Origin: Palaemon carinicauda
Taxonomy: Eukaryota; Arthropoda; Malacostraca; Decapoda; Palaemonidae
Direction: 5' to 3'
Assembly (NCBI RefSeq): GCF_036898095.1
Contig: NC_090729.1
Span: forward strand, 152,278,028-152,342,027
Length of the DNA stretch: 64,000 bases
Of this stretch, positions 24,140 to 33,900 are shown one piece after another (positions within the stretch are counted from its first letter, which is position 1; each line of letters opens with the position of its first letter). The translations under genes were made by a program, and so were the position numbers. Under the pieces are notes generated by a model. That model saw nothing but the letters and a program-made list of their open reading frames with translations. It did no database searches and was not told the DNA's origin.

Positions 24140-24153
24140 CTTGAGCCCAAAAA

Positions 24154-24566
24154 TATTTACATTCAAAGATTTACAAAAAGAAAAAAAGACTCAGTCCAAG
24201 CCCATGTGGAGCAGAGCTCTTCGGGCAATAATACAACAAAATAATATCATCAATTAAGTAAAAATAAAAAATAAAGTAAATATGGATATAGATATACAAA
24301 ATGTATGCATACATATACATAATCATATGTATACAAATAGATACATATAAATGAGAATCTTAGCCTAAAAACAAATGGAAATGCATATTTATATGATAAG
24401 GAAAGATGGTATATGAAAGCTAATGGTATATACATTGAAAAAATTGTAGATATTAAGCAAAAAACTCAGTAAAAGAACTAGTTTTACAAATAAAAAAATA
24501 TTCTAAACAATGAAACATACTTGCGTTGTGGTTAGGTAGGCAAGTATAAATATTTATTAATAAAGC
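24154..24566 (-). other. LINE-A 3' untranslated region
   Basis: AT-rich sequence after the ORF2 stop, without coding potential. It runs to the DIRS-1 boundary, beyond which the rest of the LINE tail is at 15312-15383. Confidence 0.6.
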
Positions 24567-27548
24567 TTAATACCCAGGTAACAGGAGATTTGTATATGAT
24601 TTCTTAAAAGACCGAACGCTAAGCAGTGCCTTTAGATAAGCGGGCAGAGTATTCCAAAGTTTAATACCTTGGTATAGATACGATTGCTCGCATCTATTAA
24701 TACGTATGAAAGGGAGAGTTAAGTTTGAATTTCTTGTTCCATATGGATGAACTGATTGTTCCTGAATTATTTTTCGTCTTAAATCTGGAAATTTGTTCAA
24801 AATAAGTGTTTGGAACATCATATTCATTAAGGAGAGCTTATAATTGTCTTCCAGCTTCAATATTGAGAGAGACCGGAAAAGTGGCGATGTATGAGCTAAG
24901 TAATCACTGGAGCTTATGATTCTTACCAGTCTTTTTTGAATTACAATTAATGGTTGCAAGACATTTCTACTACTACTCCCCCACGCCGTATTGCAGTAAT
25001 TTAGGTGAGGAGATACTAACGAGTGATACAATTGTTTTATAATATATAAGGGGAAATACTCTTTTAATCTATATATGATACCCATTACTTTGGCAATTTT
25101 ATTAACTGTCATATTTACATGCTCACAGAAAGTTAGTTTATTATCAAGAATTATCCCTAAAAATTTACCACTGGACTTCTGATCCAGAGTGTGATTTCCT
25201 ATAGAAACCCTTATGTTATCAGGAACTCTTCGTAGAGAAAAGATTATGAAGTATGTCTTTCTTTCATTTAAGGTTAACTTATTTGCTAGTAGCCAGTTTT
25301 TTACATGAGTTAAATCATTAGTTAGTGTATCACAGAGGGAGTAGATATTTTTATGTCTAAAGTGAAGCGTAGTGTCATCGGCAAAGAGTATGGAGCTTAA
25401 CCTACCTACTGATCGAGGTAGATCATTGATATAGGCGAGGAAAAATAACGGTCCTAGGACTGATCCCTGGGGAACACCTATTTTGACATCCATAACCTCT
25501 GAGAGATGGCCATCGAGGGTCACAAATTGTTTACGACTCGTTAAGTAGGATTTTAGTAAGAGTAATGCATTTCCACGTATTCCATAATGTTCGAGCTTTT
25601 TAAGCAGCACATCATGAGACACTGTGTCAAAGGCTTTACTCAAATCTAAAAAGACCGCACCAAGGTATTCATTTTTATTCATCGCATTGTAGATATTTTC
25701 AAGAAGGTCATTTACAGCATCACTTGTACTAACGCCACGCAGAAAGCCATACTGACAGGAAGAAAAGATATTACATCTAGTAAAGAAAGAGTAGAGTCGA
25801 TTGTACAATAATTTTTCAAAAATTTTATTCAATAAGGGAAGGCAACTTATTGGTCTATAGTTATTGACATCCGATTTATCACCAGACTTATGTAGCACAG
25901 TAACGCATGCTATTTTTAAAATGTCAGGATAAATGCCAGAGGCAATACAACGGTTGAACAATAAGGATATAGGAAAGGCAAGTAAACTAGCATTATTCTT
26001 ATATAGTTTAGTAGGGGGAGAATGAATATTTGCTTTTTTGTTCTTTAGTTTTTTTATAATGTTGATTACTTCAAGTGGAGAAGATGGGGTCAAATAAATA
26101 GAGTGCTGATTTGAAGGAGGCAAATAGGAATGAAAATCTAACTGATTATTTTGAGGCAGGGCATCTCGGAGAGTAATGCCAATTGTAGAGAAATGAAGAT
26201 TAAAAGCATTTGCAATCTGTTGGCTGTCAGTAATAGTTTCGCCGTTACGACCAATGAGTTTTCTTAGCGAAGTGCGCTTTTTCTTTCCAGGCCTAAGGGA
26301 CGAATTTATGAGATCCCAGGATTTTTTAGCATCATTTCGGAGTTGATCAAAAGTACTATCAAAATATTTTTTCTTTGCCACGCGAATTAATGTAAGCAAC
26401 ATATTACAATAGTTTCTATAGCGTTGGGCACTATAAGCACCCAATTTCATTCTTCGATATAAATTATGTTTAATGTTAATTAATTTCAGTAGCCCTTTGG
26501 AGAGCCACTTATTCACCAATCTTTTAACACTTACATATTTTGTTTTTAAAGGAAAGCATTCATTGAAAAAGCTGTCTATTTCATCCGTAAAAGAGGCCGC
26601 CCCCAGGTGAGGATCTAATGAGGCTTGACCATATTCGGTCCAGTCTTTCCCCCTCAGGAGTTCCGTGAATTTCCTGTCATTCACTTCGCTCATATCTCTG
26701 AATTGAATTTTTATTTTGTTGTCTACGTTGTTTAATATAGGCATTAATAGACTACAGAAAATTGGGAAATGATCTGTGATATCTGCTAAGAATATCCCAC
26801 TATTACCAACAAGATTATTATTTGCCCAGATATGGTCGATACAAGACAGCGAGTCATTCGAGCCGACTCTTGTTGGTCTAGTTATTGACGGGCGAAAGTC
26901 AAAAGATCGCATTGTGTTAATCAGTCTGCGGGTGGTCTCGCTCTCCCCTTCCCTCATTAAGCAGATGTTAAAGTCCCCAGTGACAATTGTATTCATAGGG
27001 GAGATACCTGGATTTCTTAGCACCTCCTCTAACGAGTCGAAAAACATATTTCCGTTACCTCCTGGACGTCTGTAGATACCTAAGATTACTGTTTTATGAG
27101 GCGAGTTTGGTATAGAAACCGTTACACCGACACTTTCAAAATTATCATTAGAAATGTTGAAGAAGTCATCAAGAGGTTGAAAATCAATAGAGTCTTTAAC
27201 GAAAATGCTCACACCGCCGCCCCTCCGACCTTCCCGATAATTGTGACACGCATTATACCCAGGAAGATAATTCATGCAGTGAGTTTCTTCCTTAGCCCAT
27301 GTTTCGGTCAATACAATGATATCAAATTCATGGTTGCAGTTATTTAAGTAGCCAATAAATTCGTCATGGTTTTTCTTGAAACTTCGAATATTAAAACTTA
27401 TTAATGAAAGGCATTGCCGCATATGATTAGGGAGAGAATCATTAAATGTGTCAGTAGTGTAATATTTACAGGAAAACAGATCAGATGTGTTCACAAAATC
27501 AATAAAGTTTTCATCAGGATCAATGTGATATACAGGATTTGTGTTCAT
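24567..27548 (-). CDS. LINE-A ORF2: endonuclease-reverse transcriptase (CR1/Jockey-like non-LTR)
   Basis: Uninterrupted 993-residue ORF. The N-terminal apurinic-type endonuclease shows SFNIRSF, LTETWA, GDFNICL, SCIDHIWAN and TDHFPIF. The central RT shows NNYRPISCLPLLNKIFEKLL, LDLSKAFDTVSHDVLLKKL, GVPQGSVLGPL and catalytic FADDTTL near residue 721. The C-terminal region (SPHLNYCNTAWG, IKLWNTLPAYLK) is typical of CR1/Jockey-group elements. It nicks target DNA and reverse transcribes the LINE RNA at the nick. It has an intact partner ORF1 upstream and a 3' UTR split by DIRS-1. No inactivating change is seen. The exact clade needs a tree. Confidence 0.95.
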   Translation of the reverse strand: MNTNPVYHIDPDENFIDFVNTSDLFSCKYYTTDTFNDSLPNHMRQCLSLISFNIRSFKKNHDEFIGYLNNCNHEFDIIVLTETWAKEETHCMNYLPGYNACHNYREGRRGGGVSIFVKDSIDFQPLDDFFNISNDNFESVGVTVSIPNSPHKTVILGIYRRPGGNGNMFFDSLEEVLRNPGISPMNTIVTGDFNICLMREGESETTRRLINTMRSFDFRPSITRPTRVGSNDSLSCIDHIWANNNLVGNSGIFLADITDHFPIFCSLLMPILNNVDNKIKIQFRDMSEVNDRKFTELLRGKDWTEYGQASLDPHLGAASFTDEIDSFFNECFPLKTKYVSVKRLVNKWLSKGLLKLINIKHNLYRRMKLGAYSAQRYRNYCNMLLTLIRVAKKKYFDSTFDQLRNDAKKSWDLINSSLRPGKKKRTSLRKLIGRNGETITDSQQIANAFNLHFSTIGITLRDALPQNNQLDFHSYLPPSNQHSIYLTPSSPLEVINIIKKLKNKKANIHSPPTKLYKNNASLLAFPISLLFNRCIASGIYPDILKIACVTVLHKSGDKSDVNNYRPISCLPLLNKIFEKLLYNRLYSFFTRCNIFSSCQYGFLRGVSTSDAVNDLLENIYNAMNKNEYLGAVFLDLSKAFDTVSHDVLLKKLEHYGIRGNALLLLKSYLTSRKQFVTLDGHLSEVMDVKIGVPQGSVLGPLFFLAYINDLPRSVGRLSSILFADDTTLHFRHKNIYSLCDTLTNDLTHVKNWLLANKLTLNERKTYFIIFSLRRVPDNIRVSIGNHTLDQKSSGKFLGIILDNKLTFCEHVNMTVNKIAKVMGIIYRLKEYFPLYIIKQLYHSLVSPHLNYCNTAWGSSSRNVLQPLIVIQKRLVRIISSSDYLAHTSPLFRSLSILKLEDNYKLSLMNMMFQTLILNKFPDLRRKIIQEQSVHPYGTRNSNLTLPFIRINRCEQSYLYQGIKLWNTLPAYLKALLSVRSFKKSYTNLLLPGY

Positions 27549-27989
27549 GAGACGTAACCACAGTTAAAATTAGTAATTAATAGTTTAGTAACAATATGCT
27601 TAGAAATACAAAAAATGAAAATATTTCGTTACGATGAAAACTGGAAATAGTTGTAAAAAATATAAACAAGGAAATAATTGTTGTAATTACAATACAGAAA
27701 TAGGAATAATAAAAATAATATTAACAAAAATAGTAGTAATAAAAAAGGAGAGAAAAAAAATAATAATGATATTAATATCAGTAAAAGTAAAAATGGTAAA
27801 TTTGATAATAGTAATGATATTACTAACAATAGTGGAAATGGCAGTGTTAAAAGTAAAATAATGCAATTTGAAAAAAAGAAAAAATTGTGAGTGTAAATTC
27901 AAAAATTTAAATGTGAGAAAAACTAATGAGGTTAGAAAAAATGGTTACAGAAACTGAAAACAATGGAGTATTTAGCACATATTTTGAAA
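27549..27989 (-). other. LINE-A inter-ORF spacer
   Basis: 441 bases, extremely A/T-rich low-complexity sequence between ORF1 and ORF2. The few small open frames on both strands are composition artefacts. How ORF2 is translated across this distance is not evident. Confidence 0.6.
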
Positions 27990-28907
27990 TCACTCAGGGG
28001 CACTGAGCCCTGTACTACTGTAGAATAGATCAAGGTCCTTTCGGGTACGGATAGCAAAAGTTTTGCCCGCTGAGGAAGTTTTCACTTTAATAACTCCGTC
28101 GCGAGTATGTAGGAACAGACCGGTATACTGCTGTCTTTTCACTCTACGTAATTCATAAAAAAGCTTATCACGTTTCTTTGTGAGCGCTTCGCCTACAAAG
28201 AAACCTTTTGCAGTGTCATTCCTGTGTTGAAAACACGAGTGTCTGATGTCTGCCTTCACAGCTCGCGACATCACTTTCAGCAAGATGTTGTTGTTTTCAA
28301 AAGACCCATCGACCCTTCTCTTACCGATCCTTCGCCCTTCAAGGAAGACGTGGTCAGGAAAATTCTTTTGGACACACCTTTCCACGAGATCTCGGCCTAT
28401 ATTCCGTGTATCCTCGTTTGGTTGGGGAGCGGGCAAAGCAGGGCCAGACAGGACAAGATTATCACATATCATTTGGGCTTCCATCTCATCCAGCTTCTCC
28501 TCGAGAATTTCCATTTCTCTAGATGTGTCTGGCCTGGCTTCAAGTGTCGCCACCCTATTTGTTAGGTCGGTAATTATTTTGTCCTTTTCACTAATTTTAC
28601 GGTCTATCTCTTCTAGATGGTGGCGTAGTTTGTCCTCCACCGCAGCAGTGACCCTTTCCTCAATAGACTCCATTTTGTCCTTTAGATCACTCACTTGTGA
28701 TACGAGGTTAGAAATTTGACCCGAGAGTAACGATTTCAGGGCCTGAATTTCAGCACACAGGTCGGGAGGCGAGTTTACTACACTGGAAGCTTGGAGAACT
28801 CCATTCACGTTTTTAGAGATTTTGGTTACAAGCGGCTGGCCACTCAAGACCTGGGATTTATTGACTTCTTCAGCAGAATGCATTTTCAGATCACTATTTA
28901 AAATCAC
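27990..28907 (-). CDS. LINE-A ORF1: coiled-coil RNA-binding protein
   Basis: Intact 305-residue ORF upstream of ORF2 on the same strand. Residues about 50-145 show heptad-like Leu/Ile/Val spacing (QISNLVSQVSDLKDKMESIE and on), indicating a coiled coil for trimerisation. Residues about 145-235 resemble the RNA-recognition fold of L1 ORF1p, with the final third basic (KKRDKLFYELRRVKRQQ). This layout matches L1-like ORF1 proteins that coat LINE RNA. No zinc knuckle is present. The assignment rests on architecture and position. Confidence 0.75.
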   Translation of the reverse strand: MILNSDLKMHSAEEVNKSQVLSGQPLVTKISKNVNGVLQASSVVNSPPDLCAEIQALKSLLSGQISNLVSQVSDLKDKMESIEERVTAAVEDKLRHHLEEIDRKISEKDKIITDLTNRVATLEARPDTSREMEILEEKLDEMEAQMICDNLVLSGPALPAPQPNEDTRNIGRDLVERCVQKNFPDHVFLEGRRIGKRRVDGSFENNNILLKVMSRAVKADIRHSCFQHRNDTAKGFFVGEALTKKRDKLFYELRRVKRQQYTGLFLHTRDGVIKVKTSSAGKTFAIRTRKDLDLFYSSTGLSAPE

Positions 28908-29060
28908 AGAAAAGACAAAAAGATGTGGAGTAATAAAGAGAGCACGGAAACGATTTGTTTTCAGCAGTTCAGCAAAAAGTTTAACACCTCATTAGTTTCA
29001 CGGGGTGGTCGCTACCTCATGGGCCTAACTGAGCGGGAGGTCAGGTCAGGAGGAGAAAAT
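28908..29060 (-). other. LINE-A 5' untranslated region
   Basis: Sequence between the ORF1 start and the 41-base tandem repeats, including a GC-richer segment near 28998-29040. No coding seen. It probably contains the internal promoter, which is inferred only from position. Confidence 0.45.
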
Positions 29061-29166
29061 AACACGTCTGATCAGTAACCAGGTCAATCCCAGACTGAAA
29101 TAACACGTCTGACCAGTAACCAGGTCAATCCCAGACTGAAATAACACGTCTGATCAGTAACCAGGT

Positions 29167-29170
<4 letters not shown>
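29061..29170 (-). repeat. 41-base tandem repeat, about 2.7 copies, at the LINE-A 5' end
   Basis: Units begin at 29061, 29102 and 29143 with AACACGTCTGA(T/C)CAGTAACC; only one internal base differs between units. It runs straight into an AT microsatellite. By position it is upstream of ORF1 and may be a repeated 5' UTR monomer. Confidence 0.85.

Positions 29171-29253
<83 letters not shown>
29168..29253. repeat. (AT)n microsatellite
   Basis: About 85 bases of uninterrupted AT. Confidence 0.97.
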
Positions 29254-29254
<1 letters not shown>

Positions 29255-29312
29255 TGTATAATTTCTGTGTGTGTTTGTATTATAGTATAAATATACACAC
29301 ACCTATATACTT
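29250..29312 (+). repeat. Flanking direct repeat, left copy (about 60 bases)
   Basis: ATACTGTATAATTTCTGTG through TTGTATTATAGTATAAATA and CACACAC recurs in the same orientation at 38376-38432 with few differences. The two copies bracket the whole LINE-B plus DIRS-3 block. Confidence 0.8.
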
Positions 29313-30776
29313 TACTTTATTTTACGGGTTTATTTCTTGGCCTCCATCAGACACTTAAAAGTCTGTTCAGGCGGGCCTTGATGTATGAAAATAATTTCTT
29401 TCCAGTTAATATTTTGCTCTGTATCTTATCAGTTATTTGGCTACCATTTGTATTCTGGCCTCATAGTTTTCAGGTCACTATTACTGTACAGTATTTCACT
29501 TTCTAAAAAGATAAGTCTTCAGGTTTTTCTTGAAAGCTGCCATATCTTTGCTATTCTTGACATCAAGTGGAAGGTCGTTGAAGAGTCTCGGTGCAGCATA
29601 ACTGAACGTTCTTCCTCCTATTGCATGATTCACACTAATTTCGAATAGTCTATGTGGGTCATCAGCATGTCTAACTCTTACAGCAGCGCTGGTAGCTTGA
29701 GGGTATTGGACCAAGCAATCACAAAGATATTTAGGCTTATCACTTGTAAGTGCTTTGTGAGTCAACAAGCAAATCTTAAATTCAATTCTAGCCTTAACAG
29801 GTAACCCATGTAGATCGATCAATGCAGGAGTTAGTTTCTCCCATAGTTTAATGCCTTTTATCAGTCTAGCCGCCCGGTTTTGCACATTTTGAAGCTTTCT
29901 TAGTAGTGTATTGGGCAATTCGAAGTACATAGAATTGCAATAGTCAAGCCTTGATATTACGTGACTCATCACTAAAATTTTTTGTACTGCCCTCTGTTAA
30001 ATATTTTCTAATAAATGCTATGTTTCTCAGGTGATAGTTACAGACTTTCACTGTGTTCACTATCTGGTCCTTCATTGACAAATTACAATCTATAAGTACA
30101 CCCAAATTTTTCACAACAGGCACAATCCCAACATCAGTATCACCAATTTTTATACTTTGAATTAACTGGTAATTCATCAAAGCCACCTTTGTGCCAAAAA
30201 ACATACATTCTGTTTTATCATCATTTAATTTAAGCTTTTTCCTCTGCATCTATGTTTTTATTTCAGTCATTACCTCATCAATTTTCTTGTTTGTATCTTG
30301 TGTTGTTGAAATTGAAAGGTAGAACTGAGTATCATCTGCATATAATTTAAAGCCCACTTTTTGTTTTTTCAAGACGTGTGATAGCTCGATAGTATATATG
30401 TTGAACAAGATAGGGCCCAGAACACTACCCTGTGGTACACCCTTCATAAGAATTCTCTCACTGGATCAGTTTCCAGAAACTTCTAGAATAGTCTTCCTAT
30501 TCATTAAGTAACTTCGCAAAAATTCCAGTGCTTCCTCAGTCACTCCAATAGACTTTAAGTCGTCAAGTAAGTACTTGTACACAACAGTGTCAAAAGCAGC
30601 ACTAAGATCTAACATAATCAAAATTCCACACTTTCCCTCATCAAGAATACCTATCATATCATTCATTATTGAGCATAAGGTAGTTTCTGTAGAGTGATTA
30701 GCTCTGTAGGCCGATTGATTTTCCGGGAATACCTCTAACTCATCAATATGCGCCCATAATTGCTCATTGTTCGGTA
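29312..30776 (-). pseudogene. LINE-B (CR1/L2-like) reverse transcriptase, 3' half, decayed
   Basis: Non-LTR RT on the minus strand, recognised from ENQSAYRANHSTETTL, LDLSAAFDTV, GVPQGSVLGPILFN, LYADDTQFYL, KLKLNDDKTE, NLGVLID, SRLDYCNS and a LYLFRK-like end near 29500. Breaks: in-frame stops at about 30463 and 30250, and a frameshift near 29960. The 5' part continues at 38178 on the other side of DIRS-3. The 3' UTR probably runs to about 29312. No endonuclease domain is present, so the copy was 5'-truncated before or after insertion. It has no function. Confidence 0.88.
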
Positions 30777-30958
30777 ACCGAAATACAGACCACACTATTT
30801 ACATAGGGTATTACTTTCGGCATATCTGAATGACGAGCCATTAGATTTTTAACGAGGGTTAACTACCCCCGCGCTAGTTAGCGAGGGGGTAGGGGAAGGG
30901 TAGCTAGCTACCCGTCCCCCCCCCCCCACACACCGGTGAACTAATTCACTTCACTTTT
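30777..30958 (+). repeat. DIRS-3 left inverted terminal repeat
   Basis: Matches the reverse complement of about 37980-38150: the ACACACCGGTGAACT, GGTAGCTAGCTACC and GCTAGTTAG blocks appear in mirrored order. It contains a C12-like run at 30917 and self-complementary GCTAGTTAG segments. Confidence 0.88.
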
Positions 30959-30981
30959 GGTGGCTCGGACGATGATCAGAC

Positions 30982-33900
30982 GTGTCTATCTCGCCCCAGC
31001 ATTTTTTGACAGCCTTAATTTGTTTGCTTTTTATTACAGCTTGTGTGCTTGAAGTTGGTCTCTCCTTTCCTATCATGCAGAAGTGCCCTGGACTCCCCGA
31101 CCGCCCTTGTAGAACGTTCATGTCGGCGGTCGAGACGGACCCTCACACCTTATGTCCGTATTGCAGAGGTCAACGGTGTGATAGGGATAAAACTTGTAGT
31201 GAGTGTAGGGAGTGGTCTACCTCCCAGTGGAAGAGGTTTGCCCGGCGGCGTAAGAAGAAGTCTAGGCGTGACCTTTCTCCTTCAAAGGTTGCCTCGAAGA
31301 AGGAAGGCTCCAAGGACTCTTCTTCCGTTGCCCGAACCTCCTCCAAAGCTCGCACTCGATTGGTCTCTCGTGAGAGGACGTCGAGTGGTTGCGTAGGCCA
31401 TTCTTTTGTTGCCCAACCCCGGGGTTCGGGAGAGGGCAATGCCTCCCATAGCGAGGCAGCTCCCCCTCCTCCTCCGTGGGAGGATATTGATTTTGTTGAT
31501 GACTCTGTTTTTAACAATGATCTTTTACAGCTTTGGGCTTCCTTAGGGCTTAAGGGCTCGCCCTCCAGGGAAGCCCTGTTTGACCTGATCCAGTTGGGTG
31601 CAGCTGTCAAACAGTCGCCGGTAATAGCAGAGGTAGATCATCTGTCTATTGTCGCTGTTGTTGTGGCAGAGGCTTCCGACGGGTCGGGTCAAACCCCTGC
31701 TGCTGTTGCGGATGTTGCTGAAGGCTCAGTTTCCCCCTCCGAACATTCTTCGAGGGAGGAGCTGAGTCCAATGGTCTCTCCTGCGGGTGTTTATCCCCCT
31801 CGGGGTAGTTCACTTACAGAGACTCCTCTTCGGAGGACCGACGATGGTGTTGCTGTTCCTCGAGGTTGTCTTCGCCGTAAGGCTCGTCCTCCTCTTTGCC
31901 GTAGAGGCCTTCCTTCTCCTTACAAGGGAGTTAGGAGGCGCCTCTTTGGTTCTTCGCCTTCGACGTCCCCCGCAGAGGATCCTCCTCGACGAGAGCAGAC
32001 CGTTGCAGCTGCATCGGTAGACTTCTCAGCAGATCATTTGCGATCTCCGACGCCTGCCAGACCTTCCAGTCTTCCATCTCCGTTCCTGGACGCTGATGCG
32101 CAGTTGGCGCCAACGCACCCTGTTATCCAACGAGCACCGGTCCCTTCGGGGTAAAAGGGCTTATCTCACAATGTGAGTAAGTCCCTCAAGTGCCAGGTTT
32201 TACCTGCGTGCCCACGATCTCCTGCGCGCTCGCACTCGACCAGTTTTCTGCAGAATCAACGCGCCAGCGATCTCCTGTAGCTGAGTCTCACCGTAGATCT
32301 CCTGTTCGCCAGCGCTCACCTGCACGCCAGTGCTCACCTGCGCGACAGCGCTCTCCTGATCTTCAGAGACCTACTGTGCGCCAGCGCTCTCCAACTCGCC
32401 AGCTCACATCTGCGCGCCCTGTTCCTGATGCACGCCATGCGCGCCATCATTCTCCTGAGCGCCCACGATCGCCTGCTCTGCAACGCACAACTGCGCGCCT
32501 TATTCTTGATGCACACCATGCGCGTCAACGCTCGCCCGCGTGCCCGCACGCCCACGATCTCCGGATCTGGGCGCAGGCAAGGCGATTATTCCTTCATCTC
32601 CTCTCTGATGATCACCTGCGCGCCCTCAGAACTTGCCTACGTGCCAGCCATCGCCTGCGCGCCATCGCGCGCACTCTCCTGTGCGCTCTTCTAGATGTGA
32701 TCGAGTTTCTGCGCCATCGCTCGCCAACACGCCATCTCTCGCCTGCGCACTGTCGTTCTACCAACCGCCAGTGCCCACGCGCCCACTTGCCCGCGCGCTC
32801 ACTCTCCAGCACGCTCACGCGCTCTCTCGCCCGCGCGCCCACGCGCTCTCTCGCCCGTGCACCCATGCGCACCTGCGCTTTCATCTCCATGCGCCGGCTC
32901 GCGAACCCGTGATTTTACCATCATGCAAGCGCCAGCGTGATCTCGACCTCAATTCCCGCCGGGTTTCGCAGCGCGACCAACATGCGAGTCTTCGGGAGCG
33001 CGATCATCGTCCTCACAATCTCCACCCCGTACGTGCAGAGAAGCGCACTTGCCGGAGGAACAGGAATCTTCAGAGAGGTCTAGGTAATACTTCTTCTTTT
33101 CAGGCAGGCCCCGTAGTTTCCACTCCTAAGGATCGCTGCGTCTGTCAGCCATCAGCCTTGGTTCGGTTCCCTGATCAAAGCGGTCGTTCAGGCTATGAAG
33201 CCGGCTCTCGCCGGTCTGGGACTAAAACCAACGGCAGCCTCCTCCCCGCTGAAGAGAAGGAGAGGAGTGGACTTCGTGGTGACTTCTCCTAGGGTTAAGC
33301 TGGCTCCCAAGAAGTCCTTCAGGAAGGTCCCTTCCCCCTCTTAGACATTTTCTCCTTCCCCTGTGGACGAAGCCTTTCCGTCCTCAGGAGAGTCCAGCGA
33401 GGTGAGACATTCCACGGCACCAATGGGAGGAACCCCACCTCGAGTAGGAGAGCCGCCTCGTGTGGGAGGGGAGAGGAGCCCCCAGACTTCTTTGCTTGAG
33501 TCCTGTATCCCTCCTAGGAGGGAGCCTAAGGACTCGAAGACGGTACCTAAGTCTTCATCCCGGATTCGACCACAGCCAGCAATACCCCAGGAGAACGTCC
33601 ATGTGTCCCCCCAAGCAGAGCAACTGGGGACAGGAGACCTTGCTGCCAGTCCACAAGGAGGAGAGCAACATGAGTCGGAGCATACCTTCTGGCAGGTCCT
33701 GAATCTAATGAGGCAACTCAACAGGTTCAAGGACCCGGATACCGCCCCCCGCGAAGGTAAGGATACGGTCCTGGACCTATTCTACGGCACTCATAAACCT
33801 CCAAAGGCCAGCGCGGCTCTGCCCTGGTCCCTGGGGATGAAGAGTGCCAGAGACAAGGTTGAGGGCCAGCTCTCCGAACTCGCCTCCTCCAGCCGTTCCT

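Larger units (their letters stand above)
15384..24153 (-). mobile_element. DIRS-1: full-length DIRS-type tyrosine-recombinase retrotransposon
   Basis: About 8.8 kb on the minus strand. Order from its 5' end: inverted terminal repeat (24139-23798), 2.3-kb leader, gag-like frame, RT/RNase H, tyrosine recombinase, 3' region with an AATAAA signal (complement of 16418-16423), internal complementary region, and terminal repeat (15773-15430). The terminal repeats are about 343 bases and match base for base over most of their length. There is no integrase DDE and no LTR. DIRS elements replicate through a circle and integrate with the recombinase, normally without target-site duplication. None is seen here beyond a shared A run. 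All three coding regions carry a disabling change, so it is probably non-autonomous. Confidence 0.92.

Noticed and set aside
27629..27902. Small frames in the LINE-A inter-ORF spacer
   Set aside because: Extreme A/T composition; products are Ile/Leu/Phe or Lys/Asn runs on both strands.
29061..29170. CRISPR-like direct repeat array
   Set aside because: The units are contiguous 41-mers without unique spacers, in a eukaryotic LINE context.
32190..33292. Separate host SR-protein gene
   Set aside because: It lies within DIRS-3 boundaries, between Gag N- and C-terminal parts, with no introns or independent start.
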